Source of the DNA: Comamonas halotolerans
GTDB taxonomy: Bacteria > Pseudomonadota > Gammaproteobacteria > Burkholderiales > Burkholderiaceae_C
Direction: 5' to 3'
Assembly: GCF_030162935.1 (NCBI RefSeq)
Contig: NZ_JASAUZ010000014.1
Location: forward strand, 1-45,531
Length of the DNA: 45,531 bases
In this document: one piece after another, positions 1 through 8,465 of the stretch
Layout of the letters: each line of letters begins with the position of its first letter
How positions within the stretch are numbered: the stretch's first letter is position 1
Notes under the pieces: model-generated
The model's database searches: none
Seen by the model: only the letters and a program-made list of their open reading frames with translations
Told to the model about the DNA's origin: nothing
Made by a program: the position numbers and the translations under genes

Positions 1-68
1 TGGCTCTAAAGAAGGTGAAAGAGGCTGAATAGCGAGTTGCTTTGCAAATTGAGCTGAATCATTTTTAA

Positions 69-84
69 TTTGCGCCAACGCAAA
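69..84. repeat. short inverted repeat near the left edge
   Basis: A 6-bp inverted repeat (TTTGCG, 4-base spacer CCAA, CGCAAA) lies in otherwise featureless DNA at 1-189. It has T-rich sequence on its left side and no clear T-tail on its right. It could be a weak terminator for a gene off the left edge or an operator for the copper genes at 190-2785. Nothing else recognisable is present before base 190. Confidence 0.2.
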
Positions 85-189
85 CTTCTGCCTTTTGCCC
101 ACCATGCATTGAGGCTTGTTTATTGGCGGCGATCATGGTTTGCCCAATAATTCGCGTCCATGTTGGAAAGCATCCGTCGCCGCAAACGA

Positions 190-630
190 ATGCACACCGT
201 GGTTCTTACGGTGTTTGCCTTGCTGTGGCTGGTGGCAATGCTGACCGGAGCGCCAGCGCGAGCATTGTCCATGCCTGCCCATGCAGGTGGCGACACGGCA
301 TTGGCGGCCGCCATGCAGCACAGCTTTTGTGTTGCGGACTGGGGGACTCAGCCTGACGGCGATGCCAGCGCCATGGAATATGCCGCATGGATGGATGATG
401 CATGGCATACGCCTTCAGAATCTGATGCGGCAGACCACCGGGAGCATGTCGGACCGCACTGCTTGTTGTGTATTGGTTTGATGGCCCCGTCAGCCTTTGT
501 GCTGCAGGTGTTGCCTTATCCGCAACCACGGTATCAAAACGGCTGGATCGAGCCTCCGCATTTTCCATCAGCGCTGCAAATCCGTGCACCCTTGCCGCCA
601 CGCGGCCCGCCCTTCATCTCCCGCGCTTGA
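190..630 (+). CDS. DUF2946-like small secreted protein next to copper receptor
   Basis: A 146-residue protein with an N-terminal hydrophobic segment (about residues 5-25) ending near an Ala-rich cleavage-like site, so it is probably exported or membrane anchored. The middle is acidic and methionine-rich. Near residue 105 it has a His-Cys-x-x-Cys motif (HCLLC), and the C-terminus is proline-rich (APLPPRGPP). This layout matches small DUF2946-type proteins often found beside TonB-dependent copper receptors in beta- and gamma-proteobacteria. I chose the ATG at 190 rather than the in-frame ATG at 160 because it puts the hydrophobic stretch right at the N-terminus. The copper receptor follows 130 bp downstream on the same strand. 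A role in copper handling is inferred from the Cys/His motif and the neighbour; the biochemical function is unknown. Confidence 0.65.
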   Translation: MHTVVLTVFALLWLVAMLTGAPARALSMPAHAGGDTALAAAMQHSFCVADWGTQPDGDASAMEYAAWMDDAWHTPSESDAADHREHVGPHCLLCIGLMAPSAFVLQVLPYPQPRYQNGWIEPPHFPSALQIRAPLPPRGPPFISRA

Positions 631-760
631 AGTTTGCGTGCCTGTTGCGCACGTTTTTCTTTTCTCATTGACCTGATTCACCGCAAGACAGCCGGTGGTG
701 GGCGTCCGTTGGCGCACATCAGGTGCTTGCTCCTGCTTGAACAGGCGCGGAATTTTCCAT

Positions 761-2785
761 ATGAAAACTATCATGCTGGCACATCTGTGCCCAAGCGCGC
801 CTCGCACCTTGGTGTTGGCGATCCTTTCCTTGATGACGGCCTCTGTGGAAGCTGCGCAGCAAGCTGACACTCCACAGCTCAGTGAAGTGGTGGTGACTGC
901 TGTACATGATCACTCTCCTGTGCAGGTGGTGACAGATCCGAAACAGCCCCGGCAGCCCATTCCAGCCAGTGATGCGGCTGACTATCTGAAAAGCATTCCG
1001 GGCTTTTCAGCATTACGCAGCGGAGGCAGCAATAGCGATCCGGTGTTTCGTGGTCAGTTTGGCTCTCGTCTTCCGTTGCTGACCAACGGAAGTATGCTGG
1101 CTGGTGCGTGTCCATCGCGCATGGACGCACCAAGCTCCTATATTTCCCCTGAAACCTTTGATGTACTGACGGTGGTGAAGGGCCCGCAAACCGTGATTTG
1201 GGGGCCTGGCGCCTCTGCAGGTGTTGTGCGTTTTGATCGAGCGACACCCGAATTCACCGAACCTACAGCCAAAGGTTCTGCGAGTGTTCTGGCAGGAAGT
1301 CATGGCCGCAACGATCAGCGTGCCGAAATAGAGTTGGGTAACGCCGATGTCTATGTGCGCCTCAACGCCAATCGCTCAGACAGCGATGACTACAAGGATG
1401 GGGCAGGGAAGACGGTTCCCTCGGCCTATGAAAAATGGAATGCAGATGTGGCGCTTGGCTGGACGCCTGATGCAGACACACTGGCTGAAATCAGTGTGGG
1501 CGCAGGCGATGGAGAAGCGCGCTATGGCGCCCGAGGAATGGATGGCACCAAGTTTCGTCGCGATAGTCTGGGTTTGCGTTTGGAAAAACGTCATCTCACG
1601 ACCTGGCTGCACAAGCTCGAAGCACAGCTGTACCGTCACAGCGCGGATCATGTGATGGATAACTTCAAGCTGCGCACACCACCCGCCATGGGGATGATGG
1701 CCGGAGGTATGGCCAGCAATGTGCGGCGCATCACCACGGGCGGACGTGTGGCAGCCACCTTGCAGCCTTGGGAAAACGTGGAGTTGACCACAGGCTTTGA
1801 TGGCTATCGCAGCCCGCATGACAAGCGTATGGGCACACCGCATCAACCTTATCAAGCGCAGTCACGTGTGCGCGATGCCAAGTTGAGTAACTGGGGGTGG
1901 TTTGCAGAGCTGGCCTGGCAGGCAGCCCCCAGCACCCGTTGGGTTGCGGGTGTACGTCTGGATCAAGCCCAGGCCCGGCGCTATGGTGCCAATCTCGATG
2001 AGCGACGCAGTGAGCACAGCTTGCCCAGTGGTTTTTTGCGCTGGGAGCAAACCTTGGCCGCAGGAACGACGGTGTATGCGGGCCTGGGCCATGTACAGCG
2101 CTTTCCGGATTACTGGGAGCTGATTTCACCCGGCAACAGCGGCATCCAGCAGGGCAATGCCTTTCAAGCGCTGAAACCTGAAAAAACCACGCAGCTTGAT
2201 GTGGGGGCGCAATGGAAGGGGGAGCGTGCGCAAGCCTGGGTTTCAGGCTTTGTCGGTCAGGTGCAGGATTACATTCTGTTCAACTATGGAGGCATGCGCT
2301 CTGCAGTTCGCAACGTGGATGCGCACGTAGCAGGGCTGGAGCTTGGGGGCAGCTACCGCCTGACGCCATCCTGGACGGCGCAGGCTACGGTGGCAGGTGT
2401 CTGGCAGGAGAACACCACGGACGACCGAGCTTTGCCACAAACACCACCGCCAGAGCTGAAGCTGGGCATCGACTATGCACAGGGCCCATGGACGGCAGGC
2501 GCTTTATGGCGTCTGGTTGCCAGCCAGCACCGCTACAGCCCCAACGAAGGCAATGTGGTGGGGCGCGATTTGAAGGCAAGTTCGGGTTTCTCTACATTGG
2601 CACTGAACACCAGCTATCGTTTTTCACCACAGTTCAAAGTGCTCGCGGGTGTCGACAATGTGTTTGACAAGCACTACAGCGAACATTTGAATCTGTTGGG
2701 CAACGCCGGTTTTGGTTACCCCGGTGACCAGCGGCTTGCAGAGCCTGGGCGCACATTCTGGGTGCGCGCGGACTTCCAGTTCTGA
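761..2785 (+). CDS. oprC: TonB-dependent copper receptor (OprC/NosA family)
   Basis: A 674-residue outer-membrane TonB-dependent receptor: signal peptide (residues 1 to about 32), a TonB-box-like segment (SEVVVTA), a plug domain and a C-terminal barrel ending in aromatic Phe (RADFQF). The plug holds Cys117-x3-Met121 (CPSRM), and the first part of the barrel has His297-x-Met299 (HVM). This is the CxxxM-HxM pair known to bind copper in Pseudomonas OprC. A methionine-rich loop follows (AMGMMAGGM, about residues 309-317). I chose the ATG at 761 because the signal peptide begins there; longer in-frame starts would put charged sequence before it. It sits downstream of the DUF2946-like gene and is followed by a strong terminator at 2809-2833. 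Copper import is the family function; the metal assignment here rests on conserved ligands. Confidence 0.88.
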   Translation: MKTIMLAHLCPSAPRTLVLAILSLMTASVEAAQQADTPQLSEVVVTAVHDHSPVQVVTDPKQPRQPIPASDAADYLKSIPGFSALRSGGSNSDPVFRGQFGSRLPLLTNGSMLAGACPSRMDAPSSYISPETFDVLTVVKGPQTVIWGPGASAGVVRFDRATPEFTEPTAKGSASVLAGSHGRNDQRAEIELGNADVYVRLNANRSDSDDYKDGAGKTVPSAYEKWNADVALGWTPDADTLAEISVGAGDGEARYGARGMDGTKFRRDSLGLRLEKRHLTTWLHKLEAQLYRHSADHVMDNFKLRTPPAMGMMAGGMASNVRRITTGGRVAATLQPWENVELTTGFDGYRSPHDKRMGTPHQPYQAQSRVRDAKLSNWGWFAELAWQAAPSTRWVAGVRLDQAQARRYGANLDERRSEHSLPSGFLRWEQTLAAGTTVYAGLGHVQRFPDYWELISPGNSGIQQGNAFQALKPEKTTQLDVGAQWKGERAQAWVSGFVGQVQDYILFNYGGMRSAVRNVDAHVAGLELGGSYRLTPSWTAQATVAGVWQENTTDDRALPQTPPPELKLGIDYAQGPWTAGALWRLVASQHRYSPNEGNVVGRDLKASSGFSTLALNTSYRFSPQFKVLAGVDNVFDKHYSEHLNLLGNAGFGYPGDQRLAEPGRTFWVRADFQF

Positions 2786-2808
2786 TAACTGCGCAGCCAG
2801 TTTGATCT

Positions 2809-2833
2809 AAAGGCAGCTATGGCTGCCTTTTTT
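2809..2833 (+). terminator. rho-independent terminator after copper receptor
   Basis: A perfect 9-bp stem (AAAGGCAGC / GCTGCCTTT) with a four-base loop runs straight into a T-tract, 24 bp past the receptor stop codon. It separates the copper genes from the small regulator downstream. Confidence 0.9.
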
Positions 2834-2877
2834 ATGCGATTGTCTTCGCTTATTCAAATTTGTTGGAGGGAGCACGT

Positions 2878-2964
2878 ATGCACAGCAGAAAGGTGCAAGC
2901 TAGGGGGAAGCAATTCATGACCAGAATTCAGGCCATGACTGCGAGTTCGCAACGGAAGGCTTAA
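2878..2964 (+). CDS. possible 28-residue basic small protein
   Basis: A short open frame starts with ATG 8 bases after a strong Shine-Dalgarno sequence (GGAGGG at 2865-2870) and stops 19 bases before the helix-turn-helix gene. The product would be a 28-residue peptide with 6 Arg/Lys, no acidic residue and no hydrophobic segment. The ribosome-binding site is better than that of the gene behind it. It could be a leader peptide, a small regulator or partner of the HTH protein, or a chance frame. I know of no family match. Confidence 0.3.
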   Translation: MHSRKVQARGKQFMTRIQAMTASSQRKA

Positions 2965-2983
2965 GGGCAAGAATGGTAAGAAT

Positions 2984-3265
2984 ATGGACAAGCGCTACAC
3001 ACCCCTTAGTGTGCCAGAGCAACTGATGCTGCGTAAACAGGCAATTGACGAGGTGCTGCTACATCCGCAGTGGTCTTTGCAGCAGTCTGTGCGGCATCTC
3101 AGGCAGACCATGCGACTGACCAGTGCAGAGCTGGCCCAGATGGCGGGGATCAATGCCAAGACTTTGCACGAGATTGAGCAAGGACGCAGCTTGGGCACGG
3201 TGCAAACCTTGAACAAGGTACTCGCTGTGATGGGGCTCAAACTCGGGGTTGTCGCACTCAAGTAG
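2984..3265 (+). CDS. small XRE/HipB-type helix-turn-helix protein
   Basis: A 93-residue protein whose residues about 38-90 form a Cro/C1-type helix-turn-helix (TSAELAQMAGINAKTLHEIE, then GRSLGTVQTLNKVLAVMGLK). This domain and size are typical of HipB/HigA-like antitoxin-repressors. No toxin gene follows: 3266-3384 has no open frame of note, and the next gene (phnA-like) is on the other strand. It is therefore an orphan regulator, either a stand-alone transcription factor or what remains of a toxin-antitoxin pair. The ribosome-binding site is weak. Its targets are unknown. Confidence 0.75.
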   Translation: MDKRYTPLSVPEQLMLRKQAIDEVLLHPQWSLQQSVRHLRQTMRLTSAELAQMAGINAKTLHEIEQGRSLGTVQTLNKVLAVMGLKLGVVALK

Positions 3266-3384
3266 AAGTGTAGCCATCGCGAAGGTCTTCTGGCTCCTGT
3301 GGTCCATGCCGTCATGTGAAGTGCGGTGTAGTGCAGTCATAAACCAAGTGCAGCTCAGCAACGCAGAGGTAAAAAGGACAGGGC

Positions 3385-3410
3385 AAAAAAAAGCAGCCTG
3401 CAGGCTGCCT
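3385..3410 (-). terminator. terminator of the yjdM/phnA-like gene
   Basis: Read on the minus strand, a GCAGCC-TGCA-GGCTGC hairpin is followed by eight T residues, 18-43 bp beyond the stop of the minus-strand gene at 3428. Confidence 0.85.
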
Positions 3411-3427
3411 TTGAAGAAGTGGGTGAA

Positions 3428-3784
3428 TCAAGCTTTTTTCAAAAACTCTGACTTGAGAATGAATGGGCCTTGCTCTGTTTTGCAATCCACGTCGTGGTCG
3501 CCGTTGTCATACACCAGGCGAATGCCTTTGATCTTTGTTCCCTTTTTGATCACCGTGGATGAGCCCTTGACCTTCAGGTCCTTCACCAGCAAAACACTAT
3601 CGCCATCAGCCAGCGGCGTGCCATTGGCATCCTTGATGATGCGCGGGCCCTGATCGTCTTCGGTAGCGTCGACTGCGTGCGCCGACCACTCGTGCGCGCA
3701 ATCAGGGCAAATGAACAGTTCGCCATCAGGGTAAGTGTTGTCCAGACCGCATTGGGGGCAAGAAGGAATCGTTGTTGTGCTCAA
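3428..3784 (-). CDS. yjdM: YjdM/PhnA-like zinc-ribbon protein
   Basis: A 118-residue protein with an N-terminal zinc ribbon (CPQC at about 9-12 and CPDC at about 27-30), a short linker and a conserved C-terminal beta-rich domain (ADGDSVLLVKDLKVKGSS ... GTKIKGIRLV, ending LKSEFLKKA). It is close in size and pattern to E. coli YjdM (formerly PhnA), a protein historically tied to the phosphonate region but with no phosphonate enzyme activity established for it. I chose the TTG at 3784 because a GGAGG ribosome-binding site lies 5 bases before it and the product then starts like its homologues (MSTTTIPSC). A GTG at 3796 would add four residues and use no such site. It is a single-gene unit with its own terminator; its cellular role is unknown. 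Confidence 0.85.
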   Translation of the reverse strand: MSTTTIPSCPQCGLDNTYPDGELFICPDCAHEWSAHAVDATEDDQGPRIIKDANGTPLADGDSVLLVKDLKVKGSSTVIKKGTKIKGIRLVYDNGDHDVDCKTEQGPFILKSEFLKKA

Positions 3785-4073
3785 GAAGGCCTCCACAATA
3801 AAAGGTCAAGCGTACCGGGTCTTCAGAGCTTGAAGTTCGTAGTGGGGCAATTAGCAACACGAGCAGCGCGTCATGCGCACCTCAAGGAATAGGGCATGCG
3901 GTCCATTCCATTGTGGTGGCTGCTTACAAGATGCAACATCTCGGTCGCTCTCTAAACCATCCAGACCTTTACCAGCAACGCACAATGCGCGGCTATCAAT
4001 AATAGGTAACGCAGTGTCAATTCCCTCGCGCAGATTGGTGCCCGGCTGGGGAGGCTGCAGCGCAGGGAGTGGT

Positions 4074-4616
4074 ATGGCAGTATTGATTTGGCCTTTCAAA
4101 ATCTTGGCGTTATTGGGTGCATGCCTGACGCTGTTTTTCAATGTAGTACTTTTATTGCGCATTCCATTGCCTGCAGACTGGGGTGTGCCCATGGACATGC
4201 TGCTGGGTTGGCTCTCAGGTGGAATTTTTGTGGTCTGGATTCCTACGGTGTTGCTGGTGGCCCGTATGCAAAATGCCCAGGGCACGATGCGCATGTCGTG
4301 GCGGGAATTGTTGGCCGGGTGTCCTGAGTGGATGCGCTATACCGTCTATGGCTTGTTCGCTTATGCGCTGATCAACTTTCTCTTCATGATTGGCACGGGG
4401 GTGAATGACTCCTTGCCCAACCCAGCCTTGCAACCCTGGCGAGTCATGATTGGACATGGCATGCTGTTCTATGGAGCAGCCTTTGCCGTGATGTATTCGG
4501 TCACCCAAAAGCCCAGACTCATGAAAACGCGCACCTGCGTGGCGGGGCACGCCGTGGGCATGAATGACAGTTTCTGTCCGCAGTGTGGACAAAAACTATT
4601 GCCGGAAGACGACTGA
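4074..4616 (+). CDS. small multi-pass membrane protein with C-terminal zinc ribbon
   Basis: A 180-residue protein with about four hydrophobic membrane segments (roughly residues 4-28, 40-62, 85-105 and 120-140). A C-terminal tail carries an incomplete zinc ribbon: one Cys plus His (CVAGHAVG) and then FCPQCGQKL. I chose the ATG at 4074 because it follows AGGGAG-like sequence and begins the first membrane segment; the frame stays open upstream to 3873 but that part is Arg-rich and not protein-like. The C-terminal ribbon resembles the zinc-ribbon tails seen on many small bacterial inner-membrane proteins of unknown role. Neighbours (yjdM-like gene on the other strand, PLP enzyme downstream) give no functional hint. 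Confidence 0.7.
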   Translation: MAVLIWPFKILALLGACLTLFFNVVLLLRIPLPADWGVPMDMLLGWLSGGIFVVWIPTVLLVARMQNAQGTMRMSWRELLAGCPEWMRYTVYGLFAYALINFLFMIGTGVNDSLPNPALQPWRVMIGHGMLFYGAAFAVMYSVTQKPRLMKTRTCVAGHAVGMNDSFCPQCGQKLLPEDD

Positions 4617-4705
4617 AGCCGAGGGCAGGCATGGCACGCCTTGCGCTTGAACAGGAGGCAAGGTTGGCAGCGCAGATGGCATGCAGATGCTGATTTTTCT
4701 AAAAA

Positions 4706-4730
4706 TAGTTATGATCAAAAATTCTAACTA
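4706..4730. promoter_or_regulatory. inverted repeat in AT-rich region before the PLP enzyme
   Basis: TAGTTA and TAACTA form a perfect 6-bp inverted repeat with a 13-base AT-rich spacer, about 90 bp upstream of the desulfhydrase start. The spacing would suit a dimeric regulator such as a LysR type (CysB-like control would be logical for sulfur genes). This is pattern-based only. Confidence 0.3.
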
Positions 4731-4816
4731 AGCCGTCTTTGCAGGTGGTCTAATGCGTGGCATACCAGTAGTCAGACCTTTGGGTCTGGCCACCCACCAA
4801 GAAAAATTGGCTTTGA

Positions 4817-5863
4817 ATGTCAGGCTCCCCATTTCCTCCTTCGCTTGCACAAGCTCGGCTGGCATCACTGCCGCGCTACGGCCTGGGGCAATGGCCTACC
4901 GCACTGCAGCCGCTGCAGCGTATTACGTCCCGGTTGCGTGGCCCCAAAATCTGGATCAAACGTGACGACTGCAGTGGTCTGGCAACAGGCGGCAACAAAA
5001 CCCGCAAGCTTGAATTCTTGCTGGGAGATGCTTTGGCACAAGGGTGTGACACGCTGATCAGTCAGGGCGCATTGCAATCCAATCATGCGCGTCAGGTGGC
5101 GGCAGCAGGGGCTGCGGCTGGCGTGAAAGTGCATTTGGTACTGAGTGACGCGGTGCCTGGACGCCATGCAGATTACGCCCGCCTGGGAAATATTCAGCTT
5201 TGCCGACTTCTGGGTGCCAAGGTGGAAGTGGTGCCCGAGAGCGTGGATGCCGATGCCTATTGCGCAGATCTGGCGCAGCGCCTGCAACAGCACGGGGCCA
5301 AGCCATATGTGATTCCCATGGGCGGCTCCAACGGCCTTGGGGCACTCGGATATGTCACTGCTTTTGAAGAAATCGCAGCACAGATGCAGGCCATGAACGT
5401 AACTTGTGATGCGCTGGTGCTGGCAACCGGCAGCGGCGGCACCCAGGCAGGATTGATGCTGGGCGCACATTTGCAGGGTTGGCAAGGCCGCATCCATGGT
5501 GTCAGCGTCAGTCCTGACGAGGAGCTGGCAGGCCAGCGTGTGCGCAAATCCTTGCTGGAGGCCAGCGCATTGCTGGGATTGGAAAAACAATTGCTGCAAG
5601 CGCTGCCTGTGCATGTGGATGTGGACTTCAAAGGGCCGCACTACGGTATTCCTGCCCCAAGTACCTTGCAGGCGCTGGAGCTTGCCGCACGGCAAGAGGG
5701 CGTTGTGCTTGACCCGGTATACAGCGGCAAGGGCTTTGCTGGATTGTTGGCTGCCTGCGCTTCAGGCGGAGCTTTGCATGATGCACGCAATGTGGTCTTC
5801 CTGCATACCGGCGGCCTGGCTGCCTTGTCGGTTTATCCCGAAGTGGGGGCAACAGAAAGCTAG
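4817..5863 (+). CDS. PLP-dependent D-cysteine desulfhydrase / L-cysteate sulfo-lyase family enzyme
   Basis: A 348-residue fold-type II PLP enzyme of the ACC-deaminase/D-cysteine desulfhydrase group. The signature WIKRDDCSGLATGGNKTRKL (residues 46-64) includes the PLP lysine (Lys61); SQGALQSNHARQ follows as the substrate-binding segment, and GSGGTQAG (about 202-209) as the cofactor-phosphate loop. D-cysteine desulfhydrase splits D-cysteine to pyruvate, sulfide and ammonia; the close relative CuyA releases sulfite from L-cysteate. Sequence inspection cannot separate the two. Downstream lies a complete polar amino-acid ABC importer, much like E. coli, where dcyD adjoins the cystine importer genes. 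That context favours a cysteine- or cystine-related sulfur substrate. The gap to the binding protein is 215 bp, so co-transcription is possible but not certain. Confidence 0.8.
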   Translation: MSGSPFPPSLAQARLASLPRYGLGQWPTALQPLQRITSRLRGPKIWIKRDDCSGLATGGNKTRKLEFLLGDALAQGCDTLISQGALQSNHARQVAAAGAAAGVKVHLVLSDAVPGRHADYARLGNIQLCRLLGAKVEVVPESVDADAYCADLAQRLQQHGAKPYVIPMGGSNGLGALGYVTAFEEIAAQMQAMNVTCDALVLATGSGGTQAGLMLGAHLQGWQGRIHGVSVSPDEELAGQRVRKSLLEASALLGLEKQLLQALPVHVDVDFKGPHYGIPAPSTLQALELAARQEGVVLDPVYSGKGFAGLLAACASGGALHDARNVVFLHTGGLAALSVYPEVGATES

Positions 5864-6078
5864 TTCATCCAGCCGCGGCATGAGGATTGCCCGGCTTTAT
5901 GGGCAAGAGCGTGCAAGAGCCCCGTGTTTGCGAGAACAAAAACCATGCGCTGCGCTGCTAGAGTGCAGTGTTCGCATATATCTATAACGTGGCGACATCA
6001 ACATCGTCCGAACCGAACACCGTCTGAAAGCGGTCCAACGCCAACCGGCATATTTGAGAACCCAAGGAGTCTTGTGAA

Positions 6079-6912
6079 ATGAAGCGACGTTTGTGGATTG
6101 CAGCGGTAGCCAGTGCCGCCAGCTTGTTGATGGCCCACGGTGTGGCCCATGCGGATCAGGTGGAAGAGATCAAGAAAAAAGGTGAGCTGGTAGTCGGTGT
6201 GCTGGGCACGGATGAGCCCATGAGCTTTATCGACCCCAAGACCCGCGAGCTGGTGGGCTACGACGTGGATCTGGGCCGTGCCGTGGCGCAGAAGCTGGGT
6301 GTCAAGCCTGTGTTCAAGCAAATCACGATTGCAGCGCGCATTCCTGAATTGCAACAGGGCCATATTGACCTGCTGGCGGCCTCGCTCACACACAACAAAG
6401 AACGCGAAGCGCAAATCGACTTTTCACTGACCACTTTTGTGACCGGCACCAAAGTGCTGGTGCGCAACAACAGCGGCATCAACGACGTGCCCGAGCTGGC
6501 TGGCAAGCGTGTGGTGACGGCCAAGGGCAGCTCCATGGAAGTGAATATGCGCAAGGCTGTGCCGAGCGCGCAGATCATCACTTTTGACACATCGCCTCAG
6601 GCCTTTGTGGCTTTGCAGCAAGGCAAGGCACTGGGTTATGTGAATGAAGATGCGAGTCTGGCGCGCTCCCTGAACCAGATCGGTGACAAGCGCAAGGATT
6701 ACAAGATTCTCCCCACCAACCTGGCGGTTGAACCTTTGGCGCTGGGCATCAAAAAAGGCGAAGCCAACCTGAAGAAGGTCGTGGACGACACACTGCGCGA
6801 GCTGGAGGCCAGCGGCAAGGCTGAAGCCTTGTATGAGCAATGGTTTGGCCAGCAAAGCGCGCTGAAGATGCCCAAGCGCGAATTCAAGATCGAGACTGAC
6901 AAGATCGATTGA
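6079..6912 (+). CDS. polar amino-acid ABC transporter, periplasmic binding protein
   Basis: A 277-residue secreted solute-binding protein (SBP family 3). The signal peptide (residues 1 to about 25, ending AHGVAHA) precedes the typical start of the mature protein, with EEIKKKGELVVGVLGTDEPM and the family motif GYDVDLGRAVAQKLG. A good ribosome-binding site (AAGGAG) lies 10 bases before the ATG. It captures the substrate in the periplasm for the permeases at 7050 and 7755 and the ATPase at 8462. The substrate may be cystine or another sulfur amino acid given the PLP enzyme upstream, but the family also covers Glu, Gln, Arg and His binders. The 137-bp gap to the first permease holds a small hairpin at 7026-7041. 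Confidence 0.9.
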   Translation: MKRRLWIAAVASAASLLMAHGVAHADQVEEIKKKGELVVGVLGTDEPMSFIDPKTRELVGYDVDLGRAVAQKLGVKPVFKQITIAARIPELQQGHIDLLAASLTHNKEREAQIDFSLTTFVTGTKVLVRNNSGINDVPELAGKRVVTAKGSSMEVNMRKAVPSAQIITFDTSPQAFVALQQGKALGYVNEDASLARSLNQIGDKRKDYKILPTNLAVEPLALGIKKGEANLKKVVDDTLRELEASGKAEALYEQWFGQQSALKMPKREFKIETDKID

Positions 6913-7025
6913 TGGCAATTTTGTGCATGTGCTCTCCCTGGCGGCGGGTGCATGCCTCTCAGCGATGGAGTGGCCTGGCGGTGGCGCTGGGCAGCTTCAA
7001 TGCCACCATGCGTGTGCATGGTCTT

Positions 7026-7041
7026 CTGTGACGTTTCACAG
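7026..7041 (+). promoter_or_regulatory. small hairpin just before first permease start
   Basis: CTGTGA-CGTT-TCACAG forms a perfect 6-bp stem 8 bases before the ATG at 7050, close to its ribosome-binding region. It could reduce translation of the permease relative to the binding protein or mark an mRNA 3' end. The half-sites resemble a CRP site, but the spacer is 4 bases instead of 6. Confidence 0.3.
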
Positions 7042-7049
7042 ACAGGTTT

Positions 7050-7745
7050 ATGACGACTTTTGACCTCCAGATGATGCTCTCCGGGCAGTACCACGACATG
7101 ATGGTTGCGGGCCTGAAGATGTCATTGCTGTATTTGTTTTACGCACTGTGGATCGCTTTGCCACTGGGGCTGGTGATTGCGCTGTTTCGGCTGTCTCCGT
7201 TCAGAATCTTGAACTGGCTGGGAGCCAGCTTTGTCGAAGTGGTGCGCAGCATTCCGCTGCTGGCGCACATGCTGTTCTGGTATTTTGGTGTGCCGGAGCT
7301 GCTGCCCGACGGGCTCAAGCAGGCCCTGTACAACGGCCCGGTGGAGTCAATCTGCGCGGTGGTGGCGCTGGGCATCTACACCGCGGCATACATGGCGGAA
7401 GACATACGCAGCGGTATTCGTGCCGTGCCGCAAGTCCAGGTGGAGGCCGCGCGTGCTCTGGGCCTGAGCTATATGCGAGCCATGCGGCTGGTCATTCTGC
7501 CGCAGGCGCTGCGCCTGACAGTGCCGCCGCTGATTTCGCAAACACTGAATATGTGGAAAGGCACCTCGATTGCCACCGTCATCGGGGCGGCGGAAATGAT
7601 GTACCAGGCTGGCCAGATCGAGAGCCAGACCTTCCGCAGCTTTGAAGCCTTTGCCTTTGCCAGCGTGGCTTATCTGGCTGTCTCGCTGGTGATTACCGCC
7701 GCGGCCAGCTGGTTCCAGCACCGGTATCCGGTGCGCACCATGTAA
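7050..7745 (+). CDS. amino-acid ABC transporter permease (HisM/GlnP type)
   Basis: A 231-residue inner-membrane permease with about five membrane spans. The conserved EAA loop that docks on the ATPase is present (EAARALGLSYMRAMRLVILP, about residues 131-150). It belongs to the His/Glu/Gln/Arg/opine permease family. Ten bases separate it from the second permease, so the two are clearly co-transcribed and probably form a heterodimeric channel. Its N-terminus is slightly longer than usual (FDLQMMLSGQYHDMMVAG) but still family-like. Confidence 0.9.
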   Translation: MTTFDLQMMLSGQYHDMMVAGLKMSLLYLFYALWIALPLGLVIALFRLSPFRILNWLGASFVEVVRSIPLLAHMLFWYFGVPELLPDGLKQALYNGPVESICAVVALGIYTAAYMAEDIRSGIRAVPQVQVEAARALGLSYMRAMRLVILPQALRLTVPPLISQTLNMWKGTSIATVIGAAEMMYQAGQIESQTFRSFEAFAFASVAYLAVSLVITAAASWFQHRYPVRTM

Positions 7746-7754
7746 GAGGGGCCT

Positions 7755-8465
7755 ATGCTGGAACTGATTGAAACCTATTGGTTGTATTTCTTGGTGGGGC
7801 AGTACCCCAATGGCCCCTTGGGTGGTCTGGCGCTGACATTGATTCTGGCAGCGCTGGGGCTGATCTTGTCTCTACCTTTGGGGCTGGTGTTCGGCTTGAT
7901 GCGTGTCTCGCCGTATCGCTGGCTGCGCTTGCCGATCACGGCCTTTGTGTATGTGGTGCGCGGTACACCACTTCTCATGGTGGTTTTCTGGGCCTACTTC
8001 TTTTTGCCCACCGTCACGGGCGTGAAAACCGACCAGTTCTGGACGATGCTGATCGCACTGGTGATTTTTGATGCAGCCTATCTGGCCGAAATTGTGCGTG
8101 CCGGTATTCTGGGCTTGCCCAAGGGGCAGATGGAATGCGCACGGTCGCTGGGCCTGTCGTACATGAAAGCCATGACCACCGTGGTGCTCCCTCAGGCGCT
8201 GCGCAACTCTCTGCCATCGCTGGTCAACCAGTTCATCTCCACCATCAAGGAGACATCGCTGGGTTACATCATTGGCCTGGCGGAGGTGAGTTTTATTGCC
8301 ACGCAGATCAATGCGCTGGTGTTTACCAAGCCCGCCGAGGTCTTCGGCATTTTGGGGCTGACCTATTTTGTGCTGTGCTTTGGCCTTTCGCGGCTGGCGT
8401 ATGGAATTGAGCGGCGTCTGGTACGCCAAGGATTGGGTGTGAAGCCCGTGAAGGTGCCCGCATGA
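7755..8465 (+). CDS. amino-acid ABC transporter permease (second subunit)
   Basis: A 236-residue inner-membrane permease of the same family as its upstream neighbour, with an EAA loop ([20 protein letters not shown]) and about five membrane segments. Its stop overlaps the ATPase start by four bases (ATGA), a sign of translational coupling. Two different permease genes suggest a heterodimeric transmembrane unit, as in His/Arg- and Glu-type importers, whereas the E. coli cystine importer uses one permease. Confidence 0.9.
   Translation: MLELIETYWLYFLVGQYPNGPLGGLALTLILAALGLILSLPLGLVFGLMRVSPYRWLRLPITAFVYVVRGTPLLMVVFWAYFFLPTVTGVKTDQFWTMLIALVIFDAAYLAEIVRAGILGLPKGQMECARSLGLSYMKAMTTVVLPQALRNSLPSLVNQFISTIKETSLGYIIGLAEVSFIATQINALVFTKPAEVFGILGLTYFVLCFGLSRLAYGIERRLVRQGLGVKPVKVPA

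Noticed and set aside
695..760. Longer N-terminus of the copper receptor
   Set aside because: The extra 22 residues (RWRTSGACSC and so on) precede the real signal peptide and would block export.
3059..3361. 100-codon minus-strand frame opposite the HTH gene, as a toxin candidate
   Set aside because: It mirrors the HTH reading frame, lacks a ribosome-binding site and shows no toxin-family motif.
7026..7041. CRP-type site TGTGA...TCACA
   Set aside because: The spacer is 4 bases rather than 6 and it lies between genes of one operon, right before a start codon; better explained as a hairpin.
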